The notes: generated by a model from the sequence alone, not told the origin. Positions 22,500-32,830 are shown, counted from the stretch's first letter. The stretch: 64,000 nt of DNA from Serripes groenlandicus (GCA_031761405.1 JASEVX010000003.1:62728423-62792422), one strand, 5' to 3'. Made by a program: numbers and translations.

Positions 22500-23200
22500 A
22501 TGTCGCAGACTTTCCCACGTGTAGACACATCTACAGCAGATTTCTTTATAAAACATTGTGACAAAAGGACAAATTTCAAATGAAGATCAATTTCTTCTTT
22601 TGCCACAAAGTTTTCAACTATTTTCAATAATCAACATTTTTCTTTTATAGAGATATTTCACAATTTTAATATTTTCACAGTTATCTGCTGCATATCTGCT
22701 GTTCGTGGGAATGGGTAAAATGCATACATAACGTATCAGAAGAAAATCTTTTAACATGTGGCTAGGGACCCGTAAAATACACCCGCCTGGTATTCAACGC
22801 TATGTTACAACACAATCAGCATTGAACACCTTCTCACATGTAGACGGACTTTCAGGTGTTTTCGAAAGACGACTTATGAAAATAGTATTGCTATTTTTCC
22901 TTCTGCCACAATGTGTTTAACTCTTTTCAATAACTATACTTTCATTCAAAAGCATTTTCAATGTGCTTGCCTATATGTTTTCAAAGTCGGTCTGCTTTAG
23001 ATTTGTTATATGTTGGAAAGAGTCAATGCTCTATTTTCTTCATTGTCTACATATTTATTGCGGAACCATAGTAGTACCTTTCTTGTATTGTTCTTTATTC
23101 AATAACGCTTCTTTCATTGATAGAGACTATCCTTATTTTTGCCTCGATGTTTTCAAAATCGTTTGCTGAAAATCTGTTGTATGAGGGACAGGGGTTAAGC
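22500..23200. mobile_element. Three degraded TTAA-type MITEs in a row
   Basis: 22505-22735: TTTCCCACGTGTAGACACAT, GCCACAAAGTTTTCAACTAT, then TATCTGCTGCATATCTGC. 22820-23025: TTCTCACATGTAGACGGACT, CTGCCACAATGTGTTTAACT, then AAGTCGGTCTGCTTTAGATT. 23080-23200: right half only (TTCATTGATAGAGACTATCC, AAATCGTTTGCTGAAAATCT, GGGACAGGGGTTAA). Confidence 0.72.
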
Positions 23201-23684
23201 TGTTTGGCTATTTTACGTCTGTCCTCATAGTTCTTATTTTATAACGCCTTTAACAAGGTGCATCGTCCTCAAATACCAACCATACACTGGGCAATTAACC
23301 GACATGAGAGATCTATTTGATTGGAAAATCTACCCGACAAAAGGTTTTTATTTAGAAAATTGAAAGACACTTTAAATACCGAGTTGAAAACATTCTGTAT
23401 ATATGCATGTAGGAGAAATCGCTCAATTTGATCAATTTGTCTTTTTCCGCAATGTTTTCAAAATCACGACGTCTCTTTATCTCTGCAGAGACATTTGATG
23501 TTGTAAGTACAACACGTTGTGAAGACGTCGTGTCAAAAAAGTTGGTTTAAGTCATTTGTATGATTTACGCAATATCTCGTGTTTAATTTCAATCTTTTCC
23601 ATTTACATTTCAAACGACACTATTGTGCGTCTTTGCAAATTTTCTATTTATTGAACCTTATTGTTCTTTTTTTTTTAATAGGTA

Positions 23685-23740
23685 AAAGGGCCTCTGCGTA
23701 ATTATCGACCAAGGTGATCCGGGCCGACACATTCCGTCGG

Positions 23741-23773
<33 letters not shown>

Positions 23774-23905
23774 AGATGTAAAGAGCAATGATTCCTGAAA
23801 CAGAAAATCCACAAGAGGCGAAAAGTGTCTATCCAGGTAGGCTTAGGCTGATCCGGGTCGATACTTTACGCAGAGTCCACAATGTTGGTTTTCTCGCGGC
23901 TCAAA
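23685..23905. repeat. Dispersed hairpin repeat R5, copy 2, with polyG
   Basis: GCCTCTGCGTAATTATCGAC, GATCCGGGCCGACACATTCC, a run of about 30 G (23743-23772), then GTCGATACTTTACGCAGAGT and CACAATGTTGGTTTTCTCGC match copy 1 at 20640-20805. Confidence 0.65.
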
Positions 23906-24034
23906 TGGATAATTAAACTTTAATTTAAATGGACATGTTTATTTCAGGTCTTGAATAATGGCCAGGGGGATGCATATATTTGTGCCAGTTATTATATCGG
24001 TATACAGTTTAATCATTGAATACGGTTGAATAAA

Positions 24035-24383
24035 TTATTGCAGAAGAAGACATTGCTCATTATGAGCAGTTTCCCCTTTTGCTACAATGTATACAAACAT
24101 TGTCTGCTGCAGAGGCGTCAGAAAGTCTCTGTATATGGGAACGGGTTAGCATGAACGTCCAGACGGATATAATGCTACATGTGTCACAAATAGTTTTATA
24201 AGCTACTGACACTATAACTTTCAAAACAAATCTGAATATTTTCAACAACAAAAAAATGATAAAAGAAAGTTATTGAATAGGGATGAAAACATTGTGGCAA
24301 AAGAGGAAATTGCTCATTCTGTTTTTCGAAATTCGTCTGATGTATATGCGTCAAAATGCGTTTGCAAACGGGAAAAGGGTTAA
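24035..24383. mobile_element. Two truncated TTAA-type MITEs
   Basis: 24035-24152 keeps the hairpin half and right end (GCTACAATG, TGTCTGCTGCAGAGGCGTCA, GGGAACGGGTTAGC). 24268-24383 keeps AACATTGTGGCAAAAGAGGA and the end GGGAAAAGGGTTAA. The second shares its terminal TTAA with the element starting at 24384. Confidence 0.75.
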
Positions 24384-24604
24384 CCCTTTCCCACATGCAG
24401 ACGCATTTTAACGCAATAGCGACAGACGACTTTTGAAAACATTGTGGCCAAAGGTGAAATTGCCCATGATGAGCAATTTCACCTTTGGCCTCAATGTTTT
24501 CCACTTATAGTCATTGGTTATCCATTCAATTATAGAGATTTTTCATTTTTTGACAAAATATGTTTAAAGTCGTCTGCTGCAAATTAGTTGAATTTGGGAA
24601 AGGG
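24384..24604. mobile_element. TTAA-type MITE, best-preserved copy (221 bp)
   Basis: Flanked by TTAA at 24380-24383 and 24605-24608. Termini are CCCTTTCCCACATGCAGACG and the inverse GAATTTGGGAAAGGG; subterminal GACAGACGACTTT pairs with AAAGTCGTCTGCTGC. A second, internal palindrome (GGTGAAATTGCCCATGATGA and inverse, about 24451-24493) makes a stem within the stem. TTAA flanks plus CCC starts are what piggyBac-type elements show, so a piggyBac-derived MITE is the best guess. There is no coding capacity. At least fifteen relatives lie in this window. Confidence 0.85.
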
Positions 24605-24611
24605 TTAAGGT

Positions 24612-25255
24612 GGAATCATACCTTTGAAATAACGTCGTTTTTGACGTCAACCCGTTTGGTTTTGTGACAATAACAGCGTGGTTAAAGAAATCGCTACTAC
24701 TGTCTTGTTTGAATTTGTATTCAAACACCAATAACACAGAATTATAGAAAATAAAGTTACCTGTGTCATGATATAATTTTAATATATCTGCATGACATTT
24801 CACATAAAGAGACCGATGTTTAATGAACATTTCGCTGGAACATGTTCAAAGTAATTACATACTTTTTAATTTACTAAACATTTACCCGATATATTTTTCT
24901 AAGAAGTACGTATCATTACGATCACCCTTTCTACTACAAATTACCAGAATTTCAAGAAAATCTGTAAAGCCGATTTCTAGTAAAGCCGAATGCCGTTTTA
25001 CCGATGTCGCGCGTCGGAACGCACATTGCGATGTTTTAGCTGAAACGCAGTTAGCGTATCTAAATTGACAACCTTTTTATAACAATAATCAACAAATTTA
25101 TGGTATCATGAAATCTACTCCCTACTAAAAATGGATATTTTAATTCATTTCTTCCCGAATAGTTATTTTATTGCAAGTGATACAGTATATAATAGACGTA
25201 ATACAGGATACAGGATAATCATACTTGGAAATCTGTTTATATACATAATAAATAC
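24612..25255. other. Gene-free stretch
   Basis: No gene recognised. Two overlapping frames (24564-24830 reverse, 24823-25068 forward) carry no motif and look like chance. Confidence 0.45.
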
Positions 25256-25261
25256 ATTTGT

Positions 25262-25342
25262 ACCTCAATAAGAGACCACCTGTCTTAAGAGACCACTTAT
25301 AGCATTTCCCTTGGGTGGTCTCTTAATACAAGTTTGACTGTA
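25262..25342. repeat. Short foldback repeat
   Basis: TAAGAGACCACC occurs twice in direct orientation, the second truncated (25269, 25287), and is answered by the inverse GGTGGTCTCTTA (25314-25325). Confidence 0.7.
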
Positions 25343-25344
25343 TT

Positions 25345-26340
25345 ATTAAACGAGGGATAATCAAAAAGTAATATAACTTTCTTAGTGATTCTTTTATTAC
25401 TTAATACGTATTTCGGAAATTCATACTATATGTATATTTGTTTTTGCTCTACCTTATGGCGAATTAATATTTCTAATATTGTCATTAGTTTATTTATAAA
25501 TCGTTGTCATAGAAACTAGTTGAGGTATAGGCTGGCCACAGCGTAATGTTACAAGAAAGTACCAGTTTAAGCTGTGTATATTTCAAAGATACAGAAGATA
25601 CAGAAAATGTGCATGACATTAATTTGTTATTTGTTGTTCTAAATATTAAAGTTTAATGTTGTTGTTCCATAATAACTATCAAAATAGTAAAGTTGTTAAG
25701 AAACGTGCAGGAACGTCAGGTAAAAATGACGTCAAATGAACGTCAAACTTAGCAAATTTAGCAAAATGCTAAATAGTAAAATTATATCACAACGTAGACA
25801 AAACTCAAAATAGTCATTTGAAATGTTTATTCAGTTGAGTTCACCAGGAGTCAAGCAGTCACTAGCGATGTATACATACACTTTTGTTTATGGTTAGAGG
25901 GGAGTAATCAGTGGAAAACGAATGTCACTTGCAAAGGAGCCAGTTCTGACGTTGAAAGGAACAGCTTGAGTGTCGTTTTTCCCCCATAATAATTGTCATG
26001 TGTTACACATAACATGTCAGACATTTCGGTGAACAAATGCTACGGAATGACTTTAAGCAATGGCGTCTGGGGAAGTTGATGCAACAATTGAGTTGATATA
26101 ATAGTTGTTAAAATATTTATTCACGTTTTCAAACCTACTCATTTCCCTCCAGACGGTGACGTCAGATTGACGTTACTACCGTGGCCCGCCCCCATTGTAC
26201 TCACACTTTTTATAATCTCCCAGAAATGTTGTTTGAAATTCAAAAAGACTTGGTACAGTTAAATATATGAATACATATTGGTTTAAACTCAAAAGTATGA
26301 TAATAGCATCTTAGCTTTGATCTATTTGTATGTATGCATA
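25345..26340. other. Gene-free stretch
   Basis: AT-rich, nothing recognised. GATGACGTCAGATTGACG near 26155 is CRE-like but unattached to a gene. Confidence 0.45.
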
Positions 26341-26342
26341 TA

Positions 26343-27205
26343 TACTCAGTTCCAAAAGAAAGTGCACTTTGTTTTCTGTGATTTTTCATCGCCTACTTTT
26401 CTGAAAGCCTATATATTTGGTACCAAAATTGAGATTTGTTTACGTACAATATAGCGAACATTTAAGATTTTGAGTTGCGCTCATTTTAAGTGGTTGTTTT
26501 TAAACGAGAAAGGGCGGAGTGTTAAAATCAAAGTTGCAAGGCTACTCTGAGAATCAGACTGTGTTCAGTTTGGAATTTTACGTTGTTTTAATTGCAATCC
26601 TGATGTTAATTTAAGCGACGCAATACGATCTGTCTGCTGATACCGTACTGCCTTGCAGTACTAGACGCCGTTTGAAAACGACGTCGAAGGTGCGTCAACG
26701 TAATAAACCTGTCCGTTTGTTGATTTGTTACCCTAGGTCTACCAGATCTGCGGCGATCTGCTACACCACCTGTTTGCTGGAAACGTTAGCGCAACCGAAT
26801 TACTGTGTTTCTGTGGCATACTAACGCCCTACTTATGTTAGTTACGTTGTCGCCACGAGCAAGCATCGTTAATGCTAGAATTCGCTGATTTTCATTCAAT
26901 CTAGGCATGTTCGTTGTGTACCGATGTGAATTCAAATGTGATTTTCCCTTTGTGTAAGCATTAAGGATAACCCCCATACACGTTTCCGGTGACATGTACA
27001 TTTTCCTCGGGCCGCACGTGCAAATCAGGCAAAAGCACGTCTAATCGAATACACTAAAAATCTCTTCATACCATGTGGTAGATTTTGGACTCGATCGATG
27101 ACAAATACACTTGAGATATAGTGTGCGAAAATTGAAACCGATACGTCTGCTAAATATTGAAATATTTAAAATTAAAAAGGGCACAGTTTCTTTTGGAACT
27201 GTGTG
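26343..27205. mobile_element. Deleted Tc1/mariner-type element (863 bp)
   Basis: The ends, TACTCAGTTCCAAAAGAAA at left and TTTCTTTTGGAACTGTGTG at right, are inverse complements with few mismatches, and TA lies immediately outside both (26341-26342, 27206-27207). A TA target duplication is diagnostic for Tc1/mariner. The interior keeps only the DNA-binding half of the transposase. Autonomous relatives are about 1.3 kb or longer, so about a third or more is gone. Confidence 0.85.
26606..26908 (-). pseudogene. Tc1/mariner transposase, N-terminal half only
   Basis: The reverse-strand frame starts MPRLNENQRILALTMLARGD and continues NISRALVCHRNTVIRLR, a paired-like helix-turn-helix typical of Tc1-family transposases. 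It is followed after one stop (26786) in the same frame by TGGVADRRRSGRPRVT, the second DNA-binding region with its GRPR hook, and the QYGISRQIVLRRL segment. The frame ends at 26606 and nothing resembling the DDE/DDD catalytic domain follows before the TIR. The upstream in-frame codons to 27001 are probably untranslated. Role in a live relative: binding the element's inverted repeats. This copy cannot transpose by itself. Family assignment is firm from the GRPR motif and the TIRs; the exact start is inferred. Confidence 0.85.
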
Positions 27206-27232
27206 TATTTATTCAAGTTTTTATTTAGGAAA

Positions 27233-27397
27233 TAGATCTCATTTTGAGTGATATACCGGCTCGTATATCACGATGGGGAGTTCAGGTGTGTAGTAATTAA
27301 CCACGAAGGCCGAATGGCCTGAGTGATTAATTTATACACACCTGAACGACACATCGTGATATACGAGCCGGTATATCACTCAAAATGAGATCTATTT
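27233..27397. repeat. Near-perfect 160-bp palindrome
   Basis: The left arm opens TAGATCTCATTTTGAGTGAT and includes ATACCGGCTCGTATATCACG; the right arm closes with the inverse ATCACTCAAAATGAGATCTA. The centre is GGCCGAATGGCC. Only a few mismatches are visible over about 75 bp arms. A half-copy is at 30087-30165 in the intron of the neighbouring recombinase gene. Confidence 0.9.
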
Positions 27398-27399
27398 CA

Positions 27400-27752
27400 A
27401 TTCTAGCACATTTTTAATAACTTAAAGGGATACGACTTAGGGGGAACTATGTTCTGTTCAAACATGACGTTACTTCCCTTGATAACATCACGTGATGGCG
27501 GCTATTCTATCTTTACAGTTTACTCCCCATTGTATTTGTTTTTGCAATATTCACGGATTTTTTAAACTAACAAAACATTTTGTAATCAGTTTAATTTAAT
27601 TTACAGTCAATGTACATTATATTTACATAACTAGTTAAACCCATGGTTGAATACTATAACGAATGATGCAAGAGTTAAAAATAGCAACGGCGAGATCGAC
27701 CTTGACTCCCAAAAGAAGGGAAACACATGTTTCGAACACTTTTTGAAATTTT
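27400..27752. other. Downstream flank of the recombinase gene
   Basis: No gene. AATTTAATTTACAGTCAATG and other AT-rich stretches could hold poly(A) signals on the reverse strand, but none is decisive. Confidence 0.4.
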
Positions 27753-28906
27753 CTACTTTGGATACATGTTAACATTGATAGTGCTGTTGGAGATTGAACC
27801 AGTGAACATGTTCATAATTGCTTCATGCTTTAAAACATTCATATCAACAATGTTCGAATGAGAAACACTGTCGGTGAGAGTGGGTGGGGAAGTGATATCA
27901 ACGACAGTGGATGGGCGAGTGTTGTCAGCAAAAGTTGTGTGTTCATGAACCTGATGCAGAGTGGCTGAATGACAGAGAGCTCGACTAAGTGCTGCCCTTT
28001 CATCTTCAGATGGTTTAATATAAGAGGTAAGGCTATTTTCATTTCTGTGCCCAGTGACTGACATAATAGCCCTGTTACTAAAACCTTTTGTAAATAGTGT
28101 AGTTGAAGTATATGCACGAATACAGTGATTTGTATATTTCCGGCTTAGATTGGCTTCTTGAGACATGCGCCCCATAAAAGTAGATAGCGTATTTACACCT
28201 AATGAACGTGCTGCATACCATATCTCTTTAATTGGAGAAACACATTCTAAAGGTTTTTGAAAAAAGTCTGGGCATTTAGTATTTAATTTGCTCATGTACT
28301 TTTCAAACGACCGAACTGGACAGTATCTATCATCCGTTTCATACATCCTTGGTTTCTTGTAGTTTTCACGAGAGTCAAGACCGTGATGTGTTTTATCGGC
28401 CTCGTTATATGCCATTTGTACATATTTCCTGCCTTTTGCATCATTTAATATGACAAAAGATTTCTTTTGCAACTGGCGTAAACCTTCCTTACCACGCCTA
28501 CCAAATTGATTTATAACTTCAAATAGAACTTTATTTTGTAGTGTTTTTGGCCCGTCTTCACTGAAAACACCACATTCATACAATTTATTCATATCTGCCT
28601 GCTCAATTGGTTCTTTATGGGAGCTAATATCTTTCCCTTCTCTTTTCAGCACCTTCACCAGTCCAGTAAGGACCTGATTTGATGACTGAAAGTCTCTGTC
28701 ATTCATTATGTTGATCAATCTACTGATTGGAGGTGTCGTCAAGTGCCTATTTATACCAGCACGGATTCCAACTAACGCTGATTTTGAATAACTCTTTCCA
28801 TCTTTGGTCTGCACCGAAGCATAGAAGCGTTCAAGGAGAGTGTCAAGTGCATCAGTAGGGAGCCATTCAAAATCCTGATGACCATACTCGGCTTCCATCA
28901 TCCAAT
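27753..28906 (-). CDS. Crypton-type tyrosine recombinase, exon 2 (catalytic domain)
   Basis: The 3' exon of a two-exon gene; codes 384 residues and ends at a TAA. The acceptor is the AG at 28907-28908 after a T-rich tract. Joined to the 5' exon at 30217 it restores the frame through Asp-Trp-Met and gives a protein of about 542 aa. Tyrosine-recombinase residues are all present: the FGRRGKEGLR box (first catalytic Arg), HCIR (His-x-x-Arg), TGHR and SYIK with the nucleophile Tyr, in order at about residues 296, 419, 445 and 454 of the spliced protein. The domain matches the DUF3504/Crypton-derived class (as in the animal ZMYM2, QRICH1 and KCTD1 relatives). The role is DNA strand cleavage and joining. 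The open frame is unbroken, unlike every other coding relic in the window. It could be an active Crypton or a domesticated copy. Confidence 0.85.
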
Positions 28907-29218
28907 CTTAAATTATGAAGAAAAGTTACTGTTAGTTAGTGTTTTCACTGTTTTGGACATTTTCTTTTATTAAAAATCAATATGGCTCAGTATGAGCAAT
29001 TTCTCGTTGTGTCACAATTAATGTTATATTAAGTATCTTTTGCAGCAAAGTCGTCAGAAAGCGTATGTATAAGAGTTAAAGTTTATTAGAGCCAAAACCA
29101 CATGTATGGAAGCCTACCTTAGGCTGTGCGACCAGAGAAGATTCAGATCATATCGCGTATTATCAGGATCTTCGCTGTTCGTCCTCTAGCCATGTACTAA
29201 CAATTAGTACCAAAAAGT

Positions 29219-29371
29219 GTTCATCATCAGTTTCATACATCCGTGGTTTTTTGTAGTTCTCATGAGAGTCAAGACCGTGATGTGTTTTATCGGCCTCATT
29301 ATAATTTATTTGTACATATTTCCTTCCTTTTGCATCATTTAATATAACAAAAGATTTCTTTTGCAAATGTC
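29219..29371 (-). pseudogene. Duplicated fragment of recombinase exon 2, inside the intron
   Basis: About 150 bases nearly identical to 28329-28475: the peptide KSFVILNDAKGRKYVQ and HHGLDSHENYKKPRMYETDD is legible, then similarity stops abruptly at both ends. It lacks every catalytic residue. It could be a remnant of an older Crypton copy or a local duplication. If spliced in by mistake it would disturb the frame. Confidence 0.85.
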
Positions 29372-29820
29372 ACAGATTAGATGTATGTGGAAAATGGTTA
29401 AAATTCCGTATTTGATTTGGTAAAGTACCGAACCAAATATAGTTATATAGTTACGTCAATGACATAATTTTTATTATCATGTGACGTCATTGAAATATGA
29501 ATCACACCATTCACATTCACAGAAATTTTATTTTATGTGTACATTTAGTTATTTCGTTATTTAGAATAAAAGAAATTGTATAAATTGTTATCTTTATTCT
29601 GTCTTAAAAGTTGTATAAGGTATATGATCTAACAGGAAAATTATATTTCAGTAGTGAAATCCAATTTTGGATATTGTCTACTCACGACATGGGCAATTTA
29701 ATGTCTATCTCAAACTTCAGTCTCGCGAGATATAAATTGTCCATGCCCCTCATAGTAACAATATCTAATTCGATATCTCTACCCCAACATAATATTCCCT
29801 ATATATTCCAAATGTCCAAG

Positions 29821-30085
29821 TCCCGGTAGCTCAGTCTGTATTAATGCAGGTTCTCAATGCAGAGGTTGCGAGTTCGAATCCCAGTTTGGCTAACATTCTT
29901 TCCGACTTTTAACAAAAGTTACTCTGAGTGTGACAAGTGTCATTCTTCTTTCACCAATGGGCTTACAGTTTATGTGGAAAAGCAGCCAGTTGCTTGGAGA
30001 GTATGTTGTGGGGAGTACTAATGTGAGAAATCTTGAAACCTATGAGTAGGTGAACTGACCGCTGTGATATGACTGAAAAAATTCG
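29821..30085 (+). mobile_element. tRNA-derived SINE (family S3), forward, in the recombinase intron
   Basis: The head TCCCGGTAGCTCAGTCTGTA and GTTGCGAGTTCGAATCCCAG gives A and B boxes. The body has GTGTCATTCTTCTTTCACCA and GGAAAAGCAGCCAGTTGCTT, and the tail is GTGATATGACTGAAAAAAT. It is the forward counterpart of the reverse copies at 12795 and 59599. The tail is cut short where the half palindrome begins. Confidence 0.8.
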
Positions 30086-30086
30086 G

Positions 30087-30165
30087 CCTTCGTGATTAAT
30101 TACTACACACATGAATCTCAAATCGTGATATACGAGCCTTTATATCACTCACAATGAGATCATAT
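30087..30165. repeat. Half-copy of the 27.3-kb palindrome
   Basis: TTCGGCCTTCGTGATTAATT, AATCGTGATATACGAGCC and ATATCACTCACAATGAGATC follow the right arm of 27233-27397 with the other arm missing. Confidence 0.82.
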
Positions 30166-30216
30166 ATTATGATGATTTATGAAAAATATGTTGAACTGGC
30201 AAGAATATTTAAATAC

Positions 30217-30691
30217 CTTTCAACAGTTTAACAGCCCATTTTGTTTGTCTGTCGGTAGTAATTTCTGTATTTTGGGCTTTAAGCTGATTAATGTCAGTAT
30301 CAGTGGCAGGTTTAAATCTCTTTGGTGGCTGGTTTTCCTTTTCGACAGGGCCAATCATCCCTCTAGAAGAACTTTCACCAGGCGCATAAACAGCTTCGCC
30401 AAGAAGGGTGTTTTCATCAACTTCAAATGGTTCATCCAAGAAGCTCAAGTCCTCTTCACTAATACCAGCTACTTGTCTGAGAAAATCCGTCAAATCTCCA
30501 TAACTGCTGCTGGACTTTTCAGTTATTTCATGTGTAAATCTGGTAGTAGTTTCCCCAGTTTCAATAGATTGGAGCACACATTTCATAACTAAACCATCAA
30601 AGATATGGCTTACTACTCTCCAATCACCTTTTAATCGTCTTGCTGTGCATATGGCGCCTATAACGGGCATGTAAGGCATTGATGAGGCCAT
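30217..30691 (-). CDS. Crypton-type tyrosine recombinase gene, exon 1 (N-terminal region)
   Basis: Encodes about 158 residues starting MASSMPYMPVIGAICTARRL at the first ATG (30691); the reading frame extends upstream without another ATG. The exon ends ...KWAVKLLK followed by G|GTATTT, a usable donor at 30215-30216 whose phase fits the acceptor at 28906. Ser-, Glu- and Asp-rich stretches (about residues 55-95) suggest a flexible linker; a basic PPKRFK motif near residue 125 could be a nuclear localisation signal. The last 25 residues (TDRQTKWAVKLLK) look like the start of the core-binding domain that continues in exon 2 (DFEWLPTDALDTLLERFY). The intron of about 1.3 kb holds a SINE, a half palindrome and a piece of copied exon 2. 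Intron placement is inferred from splice signals and frame, not from transcripts. Confidence 0.72.
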
Positions 30692-30714
30692 TTGACGGAA
30701 CAATTTACTACGAT

Positions 30715-30860
30715 TTGTTTACGTCACGTGATTTCATTCATAAAATGTCAAGGACAACGTAGTAACGCATGCGCACTTAGAAACGTTGTATGAAAAATAC
30801 GCGGGAGGGAATTTCAACAGCCAAAAATAGTTCCGGAAACTTAGAGTGATATACTGCATT
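30715..30860 (-). promoter_or_regulatory. Putative promoter of the recombinase gene
   Basis: Just upstream of the reverse-strand start codon lie TTTACGTCACGTGATTT (overlapping CRE-like and E-box-like sequence) and ACGCATGCGCACTT (NRF-1-like). A third landmark, AGAGTGATATAC at 30843, recalls the palindrome ends. Factor names rest on consensus matches only. Confidence 0.4.
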
Positions 30861-31209
30861 TAGATCACGCTCAAATCCTTCTTTGTGTATAGAAAGGAAA
30901 TTGTCAATAGTGTTAGAATGTTTTATTTGTTTGTTTTATTTTTAGATTTCATTGTTTTCTTTATTTAAATATTCATTATAAATATATAACATAAAGATCA
31001 TCAAAAACCTTGACAGAAATAGTGATAATAATATATCATCATCACCATCATAATCATCATCATCGTTATAATACGACTGCGTTCTACATTTGTATGCCAC
31101 ATTTGTACCTTTGCAGGTAAATATAAATCACGAAAGTTAAGGATATTGCGTGATTAACAATTAAGTAGAAACAACATAAAAAACATAAAATAAAAATATG
31201 TACATTACG

Positions 31210-31268
31210 ACTAGAACTCAGGACCTTAGCATTACGAGTTCACCGCTCTTGTTAAACCGCTAACTTTG
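31210..31268 (-). mobile_element. tRNA-like SINE head remnant
   Basis: The reverse strand reads GTTAGCGGTTTAACAAGAGC and then AGGTCCTGAGTTCTAGTC, spaced as A and B boxes; no matching acceptor stem. Confidence 0.45.
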
Positions 31269-31309
31269 CCTTCGAGCTGGTGGTGTGTCAGGAATTTACT
31301 TAAAATCAA

Positions 31310-31880
31310 AACGGGCGCATATTGTTATGCTCATCCCTATTTTTGATAATAGAACAGTCCATGACCTTTCGTCATGGCTCATTGCTCGAATTGGATCTAT
31401 ACCTGAAATGTATTAATCTTCGCATGCATAAGTATCAACCCGTCACTACTCACTGATTCCCGATACTTGTATATATGTTGCGTTACTGACAATTCGTCAT
31501 GGCTCACTGCTCGAATTGAATATATACCTGAAATGTAATTATCTTCGCCTGAATAAGTATCAACCCGCTACTACTCAGTGATTCACGAAATTTGTATATG
31601 TTGCGTTACTGACAAATTCTCACGATAGCACCAATCGAAATTGTTGAAAATATCATTCTCGCTATCTAGTAAAAATGCAATTGTTTTGTTGTAGTTTTAA
31701 TGTATTAACTATATATATTGCAATATCGTAGCTACGTTGAATCTTTAAAGAGAAGCAATACAAATACAACCTACCATTATTTACTAGGGGGTAGAAGAAA
31801 GGGGGTACTTAACAGATTGAAATGGATGATTATAATGAAAATATGTGGTGTGTTCATTTTATTACCCTAGATGTGTATTT
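31310..31880. repeat. Duplicated block R6, copy 1, with internal tandem duplication
   Basis: Collinear with 34715-35110: TTTGATAATAGAACAGTCCA, AAGTATCAACCCGTCACTAC, TATGTTGCGTTACTGA, AATCTTTAAAGAGAAGCAA, ACCATTATTTACTAGGG. In this copy the TCGTCATGGCTCA...GTTGCGTTACTGACAA unit of about 120 bp occurs twice (about 31374-31495 and 31496-31615); in the other it occurs once. Confidence 0.88.
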
Positions 31881-31934
31881 GCGTATATGGAAACCATTTG
31901 TGAAAAAACACAAGTATAGTGGTTTACTCTTTCA

Positions 31935-32830
31935 AGTTATTGTATAAATCTCTCTCTTTCTGAGCAGTCATTACATGATCCTTTAAAGCATCTGCACTTT
32001 GAAGTTTTTCTTCTTCTGATATTGATTGAGTCCATAACTCTTTTTCTCAGCTCATCGCATGAAGCACAAACATCGTCTCTAGGTGTGACAATTTTTACAT
32101 GAGGAAGACACTTTTTCCATATGGCGAGGCACGTATTTTTACCGGCATTTCTTACAGCAGCTTATTCACAGCTTTCTGTGTATATGTAGTTTTGTTATGC
32201 TACTGTGTAAAAAGGTGGGTGCAGTATCATATCGACCAAGTGGCGCAGCAGGTTGTGGAATTCCATACTCTTCCGCGTAATTACTGATGAAAATCACAAC
32301 ACGTTTAACATCTTCGAAAGTAAGGGCATGTTTTGGCTTTTCCCCTTTGTTTCTTTGCAAACTAGTTTTCCGTTGAACATATACTGCGCACGAGACCGCG
32401 AACGTTTATTTCCTCTTTTTGTGAGATCTGATTTGGGACCTGTGAGTAAACTACCCTTTATATACATCTCCTTCTCCTTCTTTGTCTTTTATCTTATATC
32501 TAAGACATGAGTCTGTATTTCAATACATGTAGATTGAAGTTCACATCTCCTGTGGCAACCACAACCTTTTTCAAAAAAATTGTTTCAGAGAAACGGCATC
32601 CTGACCCTCCAAGATCCATTCGCGATCCTCATTTTCACTCTCCGATGTTTCACTGTGGCTTTCATTACTCGTGCCTGGCTGTTCACTGAGGAAGTTATTT
32701 ACTCGATCCTCAACACCCCAACAAAAATCTCTCACTCTGATACCTTCATCCTAGGAATCTGTGTTCTCAAATTGAGAATTGTTTAGTGTTCGACCAAAAT
32801 GATCAGAGAAGATGCTCTCAAGCTCCTAAA
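31935..32830 (-). pseudogene. Decayed multicopy gene of unknown function
   Basis: The reverse strand carries, in order: an acidic Ser/Glu-rich stretch (QPGTSNESHSETSESENED, about 32620-32685); a helical segment ALTFEDVKRVVIFISNYAEE followed by YGIPQPAAPLGR and FLHSSITKLHIHRKL (about 32170-32335); WKKCLPHVKIVTPRDDVC and ASCDELRKRVM (about 32040-32120); and AQKERDLYNNLKE before a stop (about 31930-31970). Several stops and frame changes separate the pieces. The CxxC after PRDDV suggests a metal-binding element. I recall similar proteins as multicopy, unnamed families in molluscs and cnidarians, probably transposon-linked, but cannot name them. No catalytic triad is visible. The copy is not functional. 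Confidence 0.7.

Noticed and set aside
30179..30592. 137-codon forward frame
   Set aside because: Antisense shadow of recombinase exon 1, whose sense strand has matching splice signals.
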